Source: Bacillota bacterium (lineage in GTDB: Bacteria; Bacillota; Dethiobacteria; Dethiobacterales; Dethiobacteraceae). Taken from it: 64,000 nucleotides of DNA. Both the position numbers and the translations under genes were made by a program. Under the pieces are notes generated by a model. That model made no database searches. It was given only the letters and a program-made list of their open reading frames with translations, and was not told the origin of the DNA. Within the stretch, counting starts at the first letter, position 1. Every line of letters starts with the position of its first letter. Where the stretch lies: assembly GCA_018725565.1 (NCBI GenBank), contig QLUR01000009.1, forward strand, positions 16,235 through 80,234, given 5' to 3'. Of the stretch, positions 17,235 through 25,331 are shown in pieces.

Positions 17235-18106
17235 GCTTCCGCCTCCTCAAGATCAAAGCAGCTTAGATACAGTTCTTCCAGTGTCGGTTGTACCAACAGC
17301 GCATTCGGAAAGGGTTTTTCATCACTGATGACTTTTACCTCCAAATTGCCGTTTTTGCGGGTCATATTGCCCACTTTATAAAGTTTTCGTAAGCTGTTCA
17401 GCGCAGAGTCAGGAACGGTAACGGACCATACTTTCCCAACTAATTCCTTAACAAGTGCTTCCGGCGAACCGCTCTTTAATATGCTGCCTTCCTTCATAAA
17501 TAAGACCTGCGTCGCTGTGTTTTCCACATCGGAAACAATATGGGTGGACAGCAAAACAATACGATCGCCGGAGATTTGGGTGATTAAGTTGCGGAAGCGA
17601 ACGCGTTCGTTCGGATCAAGCCCTGCCGTAGGCTCATCTAATATTAGCACGCGCGGATTATTTAAGAGGGCCTGTGCAATTCCCAACCGTTGTTTCATCC
17701 CTCCGGAAAAAGTGCCTATTGGTTTCTTTTTTACATCTTTAAGATTGAGCAGTTCCAGCAGTTCATCCGTTTTTTTCCGGGCCTGCTCAGTTGGTAAACC
17801 TTTAAGAGCAGCCATATAATAAAGAAACTTTTCGGCGGAGAAGTTGCGGTACATGCCGAAATGCTGGGGAAGGTAGCCCAAAGCATCCCGGTAACGTTCA
17901 TCGAGAATCGCAATATCCGTACCATTGAAAAGAACCCGGCCGCTTGTGGGCCTTAAAATATCTACCAGCATCCGCATCAACGTGGTTTTCCCTGAACCGT
18001 TTGGTCCAATCAAACCACATACTCCCTCTGTAAACGTAAACGAAAAATCTTTTACGGCATGAAAAGAGCCAAATTTTTTGCCGAGATTTTCAGCTGCCAG
18101 ATTCAC
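17219..18106 (-). CDS. ABC transporter ATP-binding protein
   Basis: Nucleotide-binding subunit (295 aa) for the adjoining permease. Walker A is GPNGSGKTT, the signature is FSGGMKQRLGIAQAL, Walker B is VLILDEPTAGLDP, and the H-loop His is in LLSTHIVSD. A C-terminal extension typical of BcrA/YxlF-type exporters follows. GTG 18106 follows AAAGGTGGAGTCATT. Overlaps both neighbours, so the four genes are translated as a unit. Confidence 0.92.
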   Translation of the reverse strand: MNLAAENLGKKFGSFHAVKDFSFTFTEGVCGLIGPNGSGKTTLMRMLVDILRPTSGRVLFNGTDIAILDERYRDALGYLPQHFGMYRNFSAEKFLYYMAALKGLPTEQARKKTDELLELLNLKDVKKKPIGTFSGGMKQRLGIAQALLNNPRVLILDEPTAGLDPNERVRFRNLITQISGDRIVLLSTHIVSDVENTATQVLFMKEGSILKSGSPEALVKELVGKVWSVTVPDSALNSLRKLYKVGNMTRKNGNLEVKVISDEKPFPNALLVQPTLEELYLSCFDLEEAEACLSL

Positions 18107-18917
18107 AATGACTCCACCTTTCTGTCGTTAATAAATACTTATCCGTCATTTTACAGGTTTCATAAATTAAAACAATAACAGAAAAGAAAGTGATTAACAA
18201 ATGCGCCCACGTATTAACTGTTTGCAGAAAGACCATAAATCCAGCCATCTGTACTAGGATTATGGCCGCTGTCCAGGTTACCAGGAAGAAAGCCACAGCG
18301 TACCCGCTTTTAACTTTCTGGGCGATATATAAGGCAATAGCGGATATAAAAGTAAATGGAGTCAGCCAAATCAGAGTCAGCTGCCAAAGATAAGCACCGG
18401 GCTGCGAATAATAAATGAAAACTGACAGCAACGTATTCAATAAAACGCCGTATGCTCCGATGACCACCACCCGGGCCAAAATCACTTCGCGGAGGGAAAG
18501 CTTGCAGGACATTTCCATCTCTGTCATGCCGGTGTCCCGTCCCTTAAACAGTTCCAGCAGGCCTAAAATAAAAGGAATGGGCGCTATCAGCAGCATAATT
18601 GCATACACATGGGAATCGGCGGCAGTAATGATCCAATACCCTACGGAAAATAAAACTATCCCGGCTAGCCAATATCCCCAACTAAAGAAAGGAGCGTCCT
18701 GGCGCGCCGTACTCAAAACATCCGCCAACCTCTCTGCCTGTCTGTTCCATAAACTTTGCTTTTTAGGAACATATTGACGCAAACTTTCTACGGTTCTCTC
18801 AATTTGTTGATGTGGAACAGCCGAAATGTTGTAACGGTTAAGCAGATTTTCCAGCCGCGTCATTTCAGTGTCAATAATTATTTTTTTATGGTTTGAGCCT
18901 GGGTTTTTTGTTTTCAC
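18090..18917 (-). CDS. Membrane protein of sigma/ABC operon (possible anti-sigma or second permease)
   Basis: I do not recognise the family. The 275-aa product has a charged N-terminal cytosolic part of about 75 residues, then six hydrophobic segments (LAGIVLFSVGYWIITA, YAIMLLIAPIPFILGLL, VVVIGAYGVLLNTLLSVFI and others). Its place directly after an ECF sigma gene and before the ABC pair resembles the sigY-yxlCDEFG layout, where small membrane proteins restrain the sigma factor; that role here is inference. GTG 18917 follows AAGGTGAATTAA. Confidence 0.65.
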   Translation of the reverse strand: MKTKNPGSNHKKIIIDTEMTRLENLLNRYNISAVPHQQIERTVESLRQYVPKKQSLWNRQAERLADVLSTARQDAPFFSWGYWLAGIVLFSVGYWIITAADSHVYAIMLLIAPIPFILGLLELFKGRDTGMTEMEMSCKLSLREVILARVVVIGAYGVLLNTLLSVFIYYSQPGAYLWQLTLIWLTPFTFISAIALYIAQKVKSGYAVAFFLVTWTAAIILVQMAGFMVFLQTVNTWAHLLITFFSVIVLIYETCKMTDKYLLTTERWSHCESGS

Positions 18918-19482
18918 TTAATTCACCTTCTCCCGCCAATAGGTGTTTTTTTAATTTATCCAGAGCTTGGTAAAGACGTGACTTTACAGTGGCCTCCCCG
19001 CTCCCTATTATGTCGGCGATCTCTTTTAGCTTTAGATCGTGGTAAAACCGAAGAAGCACAACTTCTTTTTGAAACTCAGGCAGACTGTCCAGGGCATCTT
19101 TTATATGCTCTCTTTCCGTGCTCTTACTAAAAATATCCCAAATATTGCTCTGACCGTCGGAGAAATTTGCCTCCAGTTCCACTTCACGGGCTGTTCTGGC
19201 GGAAGCGCAACGAAAACTATCACGGCAGCAGTTTACGGCAATCCTAAAGAGCCAGCTCTTAAATTTTTCACGCTCGCGGTATGTGGAAAGCCCTTTCATC
19301 ATTTTTATAAAAATGTCTTGCGTTACGTCTAGGGCCGCATGGTAGTCCCCTGTCTGTCTATACACATAGGCAAAAACACTTTCATAATGCCGGCGCACTA
19401 AAATTTCCATAGCTGCCTGACTGCCATTTAGTATTTCTATAATAAGCTCACTATCAGTCTGCAATTTTTTGCTCACCACCAT
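18886..19482 (-). CDS. ECF-type RNA polymerase sigma factor
   Basis: Sigma-70 family protein, 198 aa from ATG 19482. Region 2 shows ALDVTQDIFIKMMKGLSTY and FKSWLFRIAVNCCRD; region 4 shows LKLKEIADIIGSGEATVKSR. The frame stays open to 19719 but the upstream residues do not resemble any sigma factor. A TTG 21 bases inside (19461) has a better ribosome site (GGTGGTGAG) and gives MQTDSELIIEILNG; a TATAAT just upstream of the ATG would make the ATG nearly leaderless. It heads the leftward ABC operon. Confidence 0.88.
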   Translation of the reverse strand: MVVSKKLQTDSELIIEILNGSQAAMEILVRRHYESVFAYVYRQTGDYHAALDVTQDIFIKMMKGLSTYREREKFKSWLFRIAVNCCRDSFRCASARTAREVELEANFSDGQSNIWDIFSKSTEREHIKDALDSLPEFQKEVVLLRFYHDLKLKEIADIIGSGEATVKSRLYQALDKLKKHLLAGEGELSENKKPRLKP

Positions 19483-19904
19483 TTCATATATTATAACGAA
19501 CAAAAAAGGGAAAAGTTTTAGACAGGCCAGGATTTCGATTAGGATAATATTTCCCGCACATATCCAGTACCCGCGCTTATTTTTCCCCAGACCGAAAAAA
19601 AGTGTACCCAATTTTTGAACCGCAATTTTGGCAAAACAGCTTGACGAAAAATGAGTAATCACGTGTAAAGTTGCTTTTGCCAGTCTTGGAATAACCGCGC
19701 ATACTTGAACTTCGGGCAAATTCCGCCTTCAGTGTGGACGGAAACGGCATTCTCCTCAGAATGAACAATGCGCTCCAGAACATTGTCGGCATCAATGCAC
19801 GAAATATTTTTTGGCGCAGAGCGTTTGTGCCGCAAGGAAGCACCAGGACATATTGCAGTGATACCTGCACAGGGTGGTCAACAGGGAAAGCAAAAAATGA
19901 CGGC
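19483..19904. other. Non-coding gap with possible remains of the hydrolase gene
   Basis: No intact gene. A TATAAT on the minus strand (19496-19491) may serve the sigma gene. The minus strand between about 19650 and 19900 shows short peptide-like runs in two frames that could be frameshifted continuation of the S15 hydrolase relic upstream, but I cannot establish this by eye. Confidence 0.3.
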
Positions 19905-20250
19905 CTATAAGCCGCCCACGGTACAAAAATACAAAAAAGCCCTACAGCCATTTGGAAATAATTGTGGTAGCTGCACGCAGACTGCTGAATATTTCCACGT
20001 CTCCTCACCAAGCGTATAGTAAAAAAGCGCCTTCCCCTGCGGCACGACCCCCTTGATCCCGGCAGCGCCGGTCGAAATCAGCCGCTCTGCCGCAGCGCCC
20101 TCGTATGAAATACCGATGGCGCCAACGCTGCCACTGCACCAGGGCTGGGAGACTGCCCAGGCTACGACTTCGCCGTAATCGGATATCTCCTCATAGAGCA
20201 GCCTGGCTTTCCGCATAATTGTCAGACAGGCTTGCCTCCCTTCCGGCAAA
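19905..20250 (-). pseudogene. Fragment of CocE/NonD (peptidase S15) hydrolase
   Basis: The minus-strand peptide DYGEVVAWAVSQPWCSGSVG followed by AIGISYEGAAAERL matches the nucleophile elbow region (GxSYxG) of X-Pro dipeptidyl-peptidase S15 / CocE-NonD hydrolases. These enzymes are usually 500-650 aa; here only about 110 residues remain, without N-terminal domain or the Asp/His region. It abuts the methyltransferase stop. A decayed gene inside the island. Confidence 0.65.
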
Positions 20251-20259
20251 ATACCCCCA

Positions 20260-21021
20260 TTACTTTTCCGCAATAATAAGCATTTCATAATCTGCTGTCG
20301 TGAGCTGATCTTCCCTTGAGTATGCCCCCAGTTTTGCTCCGAATATTTCGATCTTTTTAAACCCTAAGGATTTGAGCAGCCAGGTTATCTCGCTTGGCAT
20401 ATAGTATCTTTCGTCGCACTTAAGCTCGCATACCTTTCCGTCGTCATCAGTAAACGTAGTGACGTTATAATCCCTCATGGTCATCAAATCAAAACTGTCG
20501 CTCTTGTAATGTGCGCCTTCTTCATTAGCGCCCGTTTCATGAAAATCATTAATGGAATGATATAGAGGAAACAAACCATTAAGGGTTGTAAAAATGAATT
20601 TAGCGGAGCTTTTCAATGATTTTGCGGCATTTTTCAATATCTCAAAATTCATCTCGTCTGTTTCCATTAATGGGAATCCGCCTTCGCAAAGCATAATGGC
20701 TGCATCAAACTGATTTTCAAAGGGCAGATTTCTGGCATCATGTCTGAAAAAATCAATCCTGAGGTCGAGCTTCTGCGCTTTCTCTCTTGCTTTATTCAGC
20801 TGAGACTCAGATAAATCAATTCCGGTAACTAAATATCCTCTTTTTGTAAGCTCGATAGCATGCCTGCCGGTTCCGCAACCGATGTCGATGATCTTTAAAG
20901 AACTGTCATAATTAAGCTCTTTCTCGATAAAGTCACATTCACCGGCTGTCCCCTGAGTAAAAGACTCTTTGTCATACTGATCCCCGTAATTATCAAACAA
21001 TATTTCGTACCACTGCTTCAT
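20260..21021 (-). CDS. Class I SAM-dependent methyltransferase
   Basis: Rossmann-fold methyltransferase of 253 aa. Motif I is IIDIGCGTGRHAIEL (about residues 43-57), the acidic residue ending beta-2 is in GIDLSESQL, and FRHDARNLPF and AIMLCEGGFPLM follow. Substrate not predictable. ATG 21021 has GGAGGG eight bases upstream. The region is AT-richer than the flanking core genes, consistent with acquisition. Confidence 0.85.
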   Translation of the reverse strand: MKQWYEILFDNYGDQYDKESFTQGTAGECDFIEKELNYDSSLKIIDIGCGTGRHAIELTKRGYLVTGIDLSESQLNKAREKAQKLDLRIDFFRHDARNLPFENQFDAAIMLCEGGFPLMETDEMNFEILKNAAKSLKSSAKFIFTTLNGLFPLYHSINDFHETGANEEGAHYKSDSFDLMTMRDYNVTTFTDDDGKVCELKCDERYYMPSEITWLLKSLGFKKIEIFGAKLGAYSREDQLTTADYEMLIIAEK

Positions 21022-21050
21022 TATCTGTTCCCTCCAGTCATTTAAATGCG

Positions 21051-21485
21051 TTATTCATCTTCCTCGTCTTTCCTGCTAGTTGCTTTCTTGATTACCGCTG
21101 CGATTAATATGCCAAGCAGCCCGGCAGCGGAAACGATAAAAAGTATTATCCCTGAATTGTCATTGGTTTTTTCTGGGATATGCCCCATTGAAAGTGCAAT
21201 CGCAAGCGCGATGGAAACGATAATGGCGATAATTAAAGTTATTACAGATCTGTTCTGGGTTTTCGGAGGATGGTAGGCGTGCAGCGCAATCAGCCTGACC
21301 AAGTATATACTTATACAGGCGGATATAATAACCATAACATTGGCAGGATAATTAAGCCAGCGCACCCCAGCTCCATAAAGACCGGAATCAATGAGGAGCG
21401 CATAGAACATAAACATAAACATTTGATTGCCTATTGTATCGCGCCGTCCCTTTTGCATTTCGTCCAAACCGTCTTTATTTCTCAT
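21051..21485 (-). CDS. Small membrane protein (DUF6773-like) paired with HTH regulator
   Basis: A 144-aa protein with four hydrophobic helices (MFMFMFYALLIDSGLYGAG, VMVIISACISIYLVRLIAL, VITLIIAIIVSIALAIAL, GIILFIVSAAGLLGILIAA) and a charged C-terminus. It resembles membrane proteins that accompany short XRE regulators in Firmicutes; the DUF name is from memory. ATG 21485 follows GGGAGGG and overlaps the regulator's end by 11 bases, so the two are co-translated. Function unknown. Confidence 0.65.
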   Translation of the reverse strand: MRNKDGLDEMQKGRRDTIGNQMFMFMFYALLIDSGLYGAGVRWLNYPANVMVIISACISIYLVRLIALHAYHPPKTQNRSVITLIIAIIVSIALAIALSMGHIPEKTNDNSGIILFIVSAAGLLGILIAAVIKKATSRKDEEDE

Positions 21486-21687
21486 GATCTTCACCCTCCC
21501 AGAAGAGTTGGTCTAGCGTTTTCCCAAGCACTTTACAGATCGCGATGCACAGTTTTATTGAGGGGTTGTAGTCGCCCTTTTCAATCGCATTCATTGTTTG
21601 CCGAGCTACCCCGACGGCTTCCGCAAGGTCTTTTTGGGACATGTCCTTTGCGGCTCGCGCTGATTTTACCCGCAGGTTCTTACCCAT
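21475..21687 (-). CDS. Small XRE-family HTH transcriptional regulator
   Basis: A 70-aa Cro/C1-type regulator: helix-turn-helix MSQKDLAEAVGVARQTMNAI followed by KGDYNPSIKLCIAICKVLGK. This short form commonly controls its own operon with a neighbouring membrane protein. ATG 21687 follows GAGGTGG. A possible promoter lies at 21737-21709 on the minus strand. Confidence 0.88.
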   Translation of the reverse strand: MGKNLRVKSARAAKDMSQKDLAEAVGVARQTMNAIEKGDYNPSIKLCIAICKVLGKTLDQLFWEGEDHEK

Positions 21688-21708
21688 CGCTGCCACCTCC
21701 ATGAAACC

Positions 21709-21737
21709 ATGGTAACATATATAAGAATATTAGTCAA
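21709..21737 (-). promoter_or_regulatory. Possible promoter of the HTH/membrane-protein operon
   Basis: On the minus strand TTGACT (21737-21732), 17 bases, TACCAT (21714-21709). The -35 is strong, the -10 fair. Confidence 0.45.
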
Positions 21738-21790
21738 ACATAAATGACATAATTATTTGTGTATACGACTATAGCTTTGGGTTTTGGCGG

Positions 21791-21822
21791 GATACAAAAG
21801 ATATTTTTAAGTTATGCGTCTT
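21791..21822 (+). repeat. Degenerate third copy of island repeat
   Basis: GATACAAAAGATATTTTTAA then GTTATG and TCTT resemble the 34-bp repeats at 14108 and 15082, with several substitutions and a small insertion. It sits near the right edge of the accessory island, before the mutM promoter. Confidence 0.5.
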
Positions 21823-21860
21823 TGCCGGTGGTGTCCGTTCACAAAATTTCCATTTTGACG

Positions 21861-21889
21861 TTGTGACTGTTCGTTTCTGCGGTTATAAT
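21861..21889 (+). promoter_or_regulatory. Predicted sigma-A promoter of mutM
   Basis: TTGTGA (21861-21866), a 17-base spacer and TATAAT (21884-21889), about 115 bases before the mutM TTG. An own promoter would be needed once the island separated mutM from polA. Confidence 0.55.
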
Positions 21890-22005
21890 ATAGGCTGTAC
21901 ACAAAATTTTTGGAAGGTGAAAAGGCTTAATTTGATGTCGGGGACGGTTGACCAACTTTAGTGAATTCACCACCATATATAACCTAGCTCTGGGAGTGAA
22001 GACAG

Positions 22006-22827
22006 TTGCCGGAATTGCCGGAAGTGGAAACAATCCGCCGTGGGCTTGAAGAGGTGTTGCCAGGACTGGTGTTCGCTGTTGTGGAAATAATCAGCCCGGG
22101 GCCGCTGAAAGACCTGCCGACCGATCAGTTTGCCGGATCAATTGTGGGGGAAAAAGTTCTCGGCATTGAGCGGCGAGGGAAGTACCTGCTGCTAAATCTG
22201 GTAGACGGCTGCAGCATCTTAATCCACCTGCGGATGACCGGGCGCCTGGTCTTCAGCAGGCATCAACAGCAAGCAGACAGGCACACCTGTCTGCTGTTTC
22301 ACTTTACCGATGGTTCCTGCCTTTCTTTCTCCGATATTCGGAAGTTTGGCACCGTAACTTTACTGACTGCGGGTGCCAAAAGTAACACAGCACTGTCTAT
22401 GCTTGGTCCAGAACCATTGTCGGGCGACTTCAATTTTCCGTACCTGGACAGGGAGCTGGAAAAACGCGTCGTCAGCGTCAAGGCGCTGCTGCTGAACCAG
22501 CGGGTAATAGCCGGTCTGGGCAATATCTATGTCGATGAAATCCTGCACCGGGCCGCTATCCGGCCGGAACGCAGGGCTAGGTCGCTTGACCGCAAAGAGC
22601 GGCTGGCGCTGTTCAGGATCATCCGGGAAGTTCTTGAAGAAGCTGTCAATTGCCGGGGCACAACGATGAGCGACTACCGCGATGCGACCGGTTCAGCGGG
22701 GACGTTTCAGGGAAAACTTCTGGTTTATGGGCGGATGGACCGGCCGTGTTTCCGATGCGGCACAGCCATTTGCCGCTCACGTGTAGCCGGCAGAGGTACC
22801 CACTTCTGCCCGGAGTGTCAGAAATAA
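22006..22827 (+). CDS. mutM: Formamidopyrimidine-DNA glycosylase
   Basis: Base-excision repair glycosylase/AP lyase (273 aa) for 8-oxoguanine. The N-terminus MPELPEVETIRRGLE supplies the catalytic Pro and Glu; RRGKYLLL holds the conserved Lys. A helix-two-turns-helix region (NQRVIAGLGNIYVDEIL) and a C-terminal zinc finger (CFRCGTAICRS, HFCPECQK) are intact. The start is TTG 22006, forced by the Pro-2 requirement, with GGGAGTGA upstream. In many Firmicutes it follows polA directly; here 8.2 kb of accessory DNA separates them. Confidence 0.95.
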   Translation: MPELPEVETIRRGLEEVLPGLVFAVVEIISPGPLKDLPTDQFAGSIVGEKVLGIERRGKYLLLNLVDGCSILIHLRMTGRLVFSRHQQQADRHTCLLFHFTDGSCLSFSDIRKFGTVTLLTAGAKSNTALSMLGPEPLSGDFNFPYLDRELEKRVVSVKALLLNQRVIAGLGNIYVDEILHRAAIRPERRARSLDRKERLALFRIIREVLEEAVNCRGTTMSDYRDATGSAGTFQGKLLVYGRMDRPCFRCGTAICRSRVAGRGTHFCPECQK

Positions 22828-22853
22828 TGGCAGTAGTATTACGGCTTGTGCCG

Positions 22854-23663
22854 TTACGATGAAATTGAAGCAAAAGTGTCTATACAGTCGTCTATTATAT
22901 CAATCAGGTGGATGCAGCCCTGTCCTCCTCCCAGGAAATGGGCGAGGTCCTTCTTCCGGAGGTGCCGAAGATCAGTACCTGCCAGGTTTGCCAGAAACGA
23001 GGCGGCTTCAGCGCAAACCGGGTCAGGTACGCGCAGGAAGTCGGCCTCGGCCAAGCCGATAACGGCATTATTTGTCTCGAGGCGGACATTTAATTCATGA
23101 AAGGTGTCGACCAGGCTGCCGATGGTCAGATAGTGATTTGGCCCGAGACCGTAAAGCAGGTAGGTTTTCGACCGCAAGAAAAGCTGGTTGCGCCGTTCCC
23201 TGCTGCCGGCGTATTCGTCCCAGTGGTGCAGGATACGCTCCAGATTGCTGTAATATCGGCAAGAACCGGCGTACATGTTTTCCCAGTAATTGCTATATTC
23301 CGCTGAGGAATTAAACCCGCGTTCTTTCAGCAGATAGGTTTCGGCCTGGACCACGCCGCGCACTGCTTCGGCAACAAGTGATGCTACCGGCCTGTCCAGG
23401 CTTTTTAAAGCAGATTTCAGACCGGATCCGCCGTCCAGGTATGCTTTGACTCCCCTCAACTGTTGAAGGGGGATGACCGCTTCGTCTGCGGGCGTTACGA
23501 AAGTTTCCAGCCTGGCCTCTCTGACCAGAAAACTATCCGGCTCAACCGACAAGATGACTGTTTGTTCAACACCTTTCTCCATGCCGGCGGTCTCGGCGAC
23601 AATCATCCCGCCCTCGCTCCGGCTGACTCGCGTCTGGATAATACGCTGCAACAGGCATTGCAT
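22854..23663 (-). CDS. DUF2889-like protein of unknown function
   Basis: A 269-aa soluble protein. Its C-terminal part, with RVPDPVCAEAASFLANLAG and HFLGGGQGCIHLIDII, resembles the DUF2889 family, and the N-terminal VEQTVILSVEPDSFLV segment fits the same family. The middle is helical with Tyr/Trp-rich SNYWENMYAGSCRYYSNLE. ATG 23663 follows AGGGAGGAGAAAGC; an open extension to 23699 is unlikely. Converges with mutM. No biochemical role is known to me. Confidence 0.6.
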   Translation of the reverse strand: MQCLLQRIIQTRVSRSEGGMIVAETAGMEKGVEQTVILSVEPDSFLVREARLETFVTPADEAVIPLQQLRGVKAYLDGGSGLKSALKSLDRPVASLVAEAVRGVVQAETYLLKERGFNSSAEYSNYWENMYAGSCRYYSNLERILHHWDEYAGSRERRNQLFLRSKTYLLYGLGPNHYLTIGSLVDTFHELNVRLETNNAVIGLAEADFLRVPDPVCAEAASFLANLAGTDLRHLRKKDLAHFLGGGQGCIHLIDIIDDCIDTFASISS

Positions 23664-23734
23664 GCTTTCTCCTCCCTGACAGGGCAATTTTGCTCTCATT
23701 ATAATATCTTAAGATGTTTTAAAGCAATGATTAG

Positions 23735-25201
23735 CTATGAGCTGCTCCAGCGCTTACAGGCTTCTCGTGCCAGGTACTGTACCTGACGGCGGCATTCCTC
23801 CCCCTCGAGGACTGTGATATTCTCCGGATGCCGGCGCTGGTTGTATAGAGTTTGATTCACCCAGGAGAAACGGAATGGTCCGGCCAGCCTCAGCATTAGG
23901 TCGAAATCTACCGCTAGCAGGCGCTGGTCATAAATCTTTGTTCGCCATCCCCCTACCGCATCAAGGGCTGCTTTGCGGTACAGGCGGGGACAGTGAGTCT
24001 GCTGTTTTTCCAGGAATTCGTACTTGTCCCGATAATTTATTCCCGGAACAACAGGACCCGGCTGGAGACCGCGTTCGCTTTCATACCACAATTGCCGGTT
24101 GGCATATACCATGGCAACGTCCCCCGGCTGGCGGTCCATTTCCCGGACAAGGGTTTCCAAGGCGCGAGGTTCCAGCCAGTCGTCTCCGTCCAGCTCCAGA
24201 ATATATTCCCCCAGGGCAAAGCGCAGGCCGTAGTTCAGGGCTGCCGCATTGCCCCTGTTTTTTGACAGGCAAAGGAGAATAATGCGTTCATCAAAAAACT
24301 TGTTCATTTCCTGCCAGGTCCTGTCACTGGAGCCATCGTCGACAACTATAAGATGAAAAGAACGGAAGGACTGCGCAAGGACGCTGTTAATAGCCTGGGC
24401 AATAAATTTTTCCTGATTAAGAGCGGAGATCAGGACGCTTGCTTTCGGCAGATCCTGCGTCCTGTGCCGCGTCTCAAAACTGGCCAGCGCACTCTTCCTG
24501 ATTATTTCCTCCCTGGAAGAGTTGGTGGTATAAGCGTATTTGCCTCCCAGACGGTACTCCATCAGCGGAGCCGGGACAAACTTTATATCGCCCAACTGCA
24601 GCAACCTCATCCAAAATTCATGGTCTTCGGCTTTCTCATAGCGGGGATCGTACCCGCCGGTTCTGAGATAGGCTTCTTTTCTGAACAGGAAGGAGGCGCC
24701 GACAAAACAGTGCTGCAGGATATGTTCCCTCGGCCGCCGCATGAAGGTTACCATAGCTTTTTCGGGTCCCTGCACGCGCTCTCCCCTCTCATTTATAACG
24801 TAAAACAGGGAGTAGGCGAGCACAGTGCCGGCGGGTGAGGCCTCCAAAGCAGCCAGCAGCTCAGACAAAAACTCGGGCTGGTAGCGGTTGTCACTGGAAA
24901 CCCAGGTGAGATAATCGCAATCAGTCAGTTTGGCAAAACCGGTATTAAGAGAAAAGGCGATTCCCCTGTTTTTCTCCTGCTCGCAAATTGTGTATGGGAT
25001 TGTCAAGCGCCGGCAGGCTATTTTGACGGCTTCCCTGGTACCAGCGTTTGCCCCGTCAATTACAATTACAGCCCGGAAATCACGGAAGCGCTGTGCCTCG
25101 ACGGACTCCAGGCATTCGTTGATATATCCGGCATGTTGATTATATACAGGAAGCACCAGCCCGATTTTCGGAATTGCTCGTCTCGCCAATATCTTATTCA
25201 T
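23735..25201 (-). CDS. Tandem family-2 glycosyltransferase
   Basis: A 488-aa protein with two complete GT-A (GT2) domains. Domain 1 (about 12-240) starts IGLVLPVYNQ and has TWVSSDNRY (DxD-like position). Domain 2 (about 255-485) starts ASVLISALNQE and has VDDGSSDRTW and LELDGDDWLEP. Likely transfers sugars onto a surface polysaccharide or protein. ATG 25201 follows AGGAGGGTGAAC. Divergent from the next glycosyltransferase, suggesting one glycosylation locus. Confidence 0.85.
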   Translation of the reverse strand: MNKILARRAIPKIGLVLPVYNQHAGYINECLESVEAQRFRDFRAVIVIDGANAGTREAVKIACRRLTIPYTICEQEKNRGIAFSLNTGFAKLTDCDYLTWVSSDNRYQPEFLSELLAALEASPAGTVLAYSLFYVINERGERVQGPEKAMVTFMRRPREHILQHCFVGASFLFRKEAYLRTGGYDPRYEKAEDHEFWMRLLQLGDIKFVPAPLMEYRLGGKYAYTTNSSREEIIRKSALASFETRHRTQDLPKASVLISALNQEKFIAQAINSVLAQSFRSFHLIVVDDGSSDRTWQEMNKFFDERIILLCLSKNRGNAAALNYGLRFALGEYILELDGDDWLEPRALETLVREMDRQPGDVAMVYANRQLWYESERGLQPGPVVPGINYRDKYEFLEKQQTHCPRLYRKAALDAVGGWRTKIYDQRLLAVDFDLMLRLAGPFRFSWVNQTLYNQRRHPENITVLEGEECRRQVQYLAREACKRWSSS

Positions 25202-25331
25202 GTTCACCCTCCTGTTCATATTATGACAGTCGAGATTATTCTTTCAGCATAAGGGACAGATTTTACATATAATTTTTTAGGAGAAGCTGCAGTCTGATGG
25301 CAGCGGCCGGAAACTTTTGGGGGTGAATTCG

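Noticed and set aside
22854..23663. YtxC-type sporulation protein
   Set aside because: Considered because of the clostridial context, but the GGGxGCxHL and PDPVC segments fit DUF2889 better.
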